A stretch of DNA of 6,720 nt from Candidatus Aminicenantota bacterium. GTDB lineage: Bacteria; Acidobacteriota; Aminicenantia; Aminicenantales; Aminicenantaceae. Each line of letters begins with the position of its first letter. The first letter of the stretch is position 1. Shown piece after piece: positions 5,225 through 6,720 of this stretch. The notes beneath the pieces were generated by a model that made no database searches, was not told where the DNA came from, and saw only the letters and a program-made list of their open reading frames with translations. The stretch is from positions 1-6,720 of the forward strand of contig JAGLRY010000007.1 of assembly GCA_023135995.1 (NCBI GenBank), given 5' to 3'. A program made the position numbers and the translations under genes.

Positions 5225-6720
5225 ATGGATCAAGAGAACGACGGAAGGGGAATCAAGGAGATTTCCCAACCCAATAAAGAAGTGAACACCGGGCGACGAG
5301 ATGTGCTTAAAGCCCTGGCCTCCATCCCAGTGTTGGGGGCTTTTTTCTACGGTCTTGCCAAGAAAAAAACATGGGATGCAGAGAGGAGAAAGAGCCTGCT
5401 GGAGGAGCTGGGCCTTGAAGGAGAACTGGACATAGGACGAGTGAGGGCCTCTCTCAAAAAGCCCGGGGAGTTGCTCCGGATAGGGATTATCGGGTACGGA
5501 GGAAGAGGAGAGCATCTTGTGAGAGCAGCGGGCTTTGCGCACCAGGACTTTTTCGAGATCCGAGGGAGCAAATCACAGCGAACGTGGCGGCAGAGAGAGA
5601 TCCAGGGATTTTTGGACCAGGAGGATTTGAACGTACTGTTGACAGGAGTTTGCGATGTGTTCGATGTCCGTGCGGAACGGAGCCTGGCCGCATCCCTGAA
5701 CGATAGGCGGCCTGGAGGCGGGGCAGGGAATTTGAAGGGGGCTAAACGCTTCCGGAGCTATCAGGACATGCTGGGAAGCAAAGACATCGACGCGGTGATC
5801 ATCGCCACCCCTGACCACTGGCACGCACAGATGGCAATCGATGCGGTGAAGGCCGGAAAACATGTCTATCTGGAAAAGTGTATGACGAGGACCGAAGAAG
5901 AGGTGTATGCCCTTACGGATGCTGTTAAGAAAAGCGGGATGGTGTTCCAGCTGGGGCATCAAAATCCGCAGCAAGAGACTTTCTGGAGAGCCAAGCAGAT
6001 CGTGGATAAAAATATCCTCGGGAAGATCACCCTTGTTGAAACAACGACGAATCGCAACTCGCCCAACGGCGCGTGGGTGTACAGCATTCATAAGGATGCC
6101 AACCCACAAACGATCGATTGGGAGCAATTCCAGGGCCCTGCACCTCATAGGGTCCCCTTCAGCCTGGAGCGGTTTTTCCGTTGGCGCTGTTGGTATGATT
6201 ATGGGACAGGACTGTCTGGAGACCTTTTCTCGCACGAGTTTGATGCTGTCAATCAGATCCTGGGGATGGGAATTCCCAAGACGGTCGTGTCCTCAGGAGG
6301 CGTTTATTTCTTCAAAGACGGGAGAGATGTGCCGGACCTCTTTCAGGCTGTTTGTGAGTACCCCGACCGAGACTTGACCTTAGTCTACAGTGCGACCCTT
6401 GCCAACAGCAGAGGGCGTGGGCGTGTCTTTATGGGGCACGATGCATCCATGGAAGTCGGGAGCGGCCTAACGGTTAACGCCGACTACGATTCCACGAGGT
6501 TTGAGGAAAAGATCAAAGCGGGCGTTATCGACACCTCGCTGCCTCTCTTCTCCTACCGTCCCGGCTCCAAAAGTATCGATGCGATCACCTCGGCCACAGA
6601 AAAATATTTTGCAACCAAAGGACTGATGTACACATACCAGAGAGGGAGGCAAGTAGACCTCACCCATCTTCATGTCAAGGAGTGGATCGATTGTATCCGG
6701 ACAGGGGAGAAACCGAGTTG
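5225..6720 (+). CDS. Gfo/Idh/MocA-family oxidoreductase with Tat-type N-terminus, 3' end outside window
   Basis: The frame is open from ATG 5225 to the window edge (498 complete codons, no stop), so the gene is partial. Members are NAD(P)-dependent dehydrogenases acting on sugars, inositols and related compounds. Residues 23-45 (GRRDVLKALA and a hydrophobic stretch) resemble a twin-arginine signal or anchor. A linker follows, then the Rossmann start LRIGIIGYGGRG (84-95) and the family segment ATPDHWHA (Asp197-His200). The usual EKP motif appears as LEKC (Glu217-Lys218-Cys219). Later come TNRNSPNGAWVY, FFRWRCWYDYGTG and LSGDLFSHEFD; His337 is a candidate catalytic His. DAITSAT at 452-458 resembles an ApbE flavinylation site. 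At over 498 residues the protein is longer than simple family members of about 330-400, because of the N-terminal extension and an insertion near residues 100-175. The substrate is unknown. The DoxX gene lies just upstream in the same probable operon. Confidence 0.9.
   Translation, partial: MDQENDGRGIKEISQPNKEVNTGRRDVLKALASIPVLGAFFYGLAKKKTWDAERRKSLLEELGLEGELDIGRVRASLKKPGELLRIGIIGYGGRGEHLVRAAGFAHQDFFEIRGSKSQRTWRQREIQGFLDQEDLNVLLTGVCDVFDVRAERSLAASLNDRRPGGGAGNLKGAKRFRSYQDMLGSKDIDAVIIATPDHWHAQMAIDAVKAGKHVYLEKCMTRTEEEVYALTDAVKKSGMVFQLGHQNPQQETFWRAKQIVDKNILGKITLVETTTNRNSPNGAWVYSIHKDANPQTIDWEQFQGPAPHRVPFSLERFFRWRCWYDYGTGLSGDLFSHEFDAVNQILGMGIPKTVVSSGGVYFFKDGRDVPDLFQAVCEYPDRDLTLVYSATLANSRGRGRVFMGHDASMEVGSGLTVNADYDSTRFEEKIKAGVIDTSLPLFSYRPGSKSIDAITSATEKYFATKGLMYTYQRGRQVDLTHLHVKEWIDCIRTGEKPS

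Noticed and set aside
5573..6235. A 220-codon open frame on the - strand
   Set aside because: It is antisense to the well-supported Gfo/Idh/MocA gene, whose conserved motifs run through the same bases on the + strand. The antisense translation has no recognisable domain.
5907..6377. A 156-codon + strand open frame
   Set aside because: It is an out-of-frame shadow within the oxidoreductase gene, rich in Arg/Ser as expected for a shifted frame.

Overview
This window holds the start of a replication-origin locus (dnaA, dnaN) followed by four envelope or redox genes. The organism looks like a Gram-negative-type bacterium: it encodes a lipoprotein-type ApbE and two proteins with twin-arginine-type N-termini. 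The style of DnaA and of the long Gfo/Idh/MocA protein reminds me of Acidobacteriota/Aminicenantota or Bacteroidota-like lineages. That is recollection of family style, not a search result, and the phylum call is weak.

Region 1 (1-2701, + strand): a well-formed sigma70-type promoter (TTGAAA, 17-base spacer, TATTAT) with an upstream T-tract drives dnaA. DnaA-box-like 9-mers sit in the dnaA leader, near the 3' end of dnaA, at the start of dnaN and inside dnaN. The dnaA-dnaN gap contains a 50-base stretch with only two G/C bases. Together these make a plausible oriC, with the gap as the unwinding element. dnaN follows with its own ribosome binding site. recF, often next in this locus, is absent here.

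Region 2 (2707-4363, - strand): dnaN runs convergently into a two-gene operon read from the other strand. The first gene encodes a Tat-type exported protein with a thioredoxin-like middle that lacks CXXC and a C-terminal NusG domain II-like (DUF1312-type) module. The second gene overlaps it and encodes an ApbE-type FAD:protein FMN transferase, probably a lipoprotein. NusG_II and ApbE genes often accompany Rnf/Nqr-type flavoprotein systems, but no Rnf subunit is in view.

Region 3 (4364-4680): a 317-base divergent control region with a promoter facing each way, a small dyad and a 9-base direct repeat, and no convincing gene.

Region 4 (4681-6720, + strand): a DoxX-family membrane protein and, 25 bases on, a Tat-type Gfo/Idh/MocA oxidoreductase that is still open at the window edge. 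The oxidoreductase has Glu-Lys-Cys where the family usually has Glu-Lys-Pro. Near its C-terminal end it carries a DAITSAT segment resembling the consensus of ApbE flavinylation sites. This raises the speculative possibility that the divergent ApbE acts on it. DNA composition also becomes visibly more GC-rich in this part of the window.
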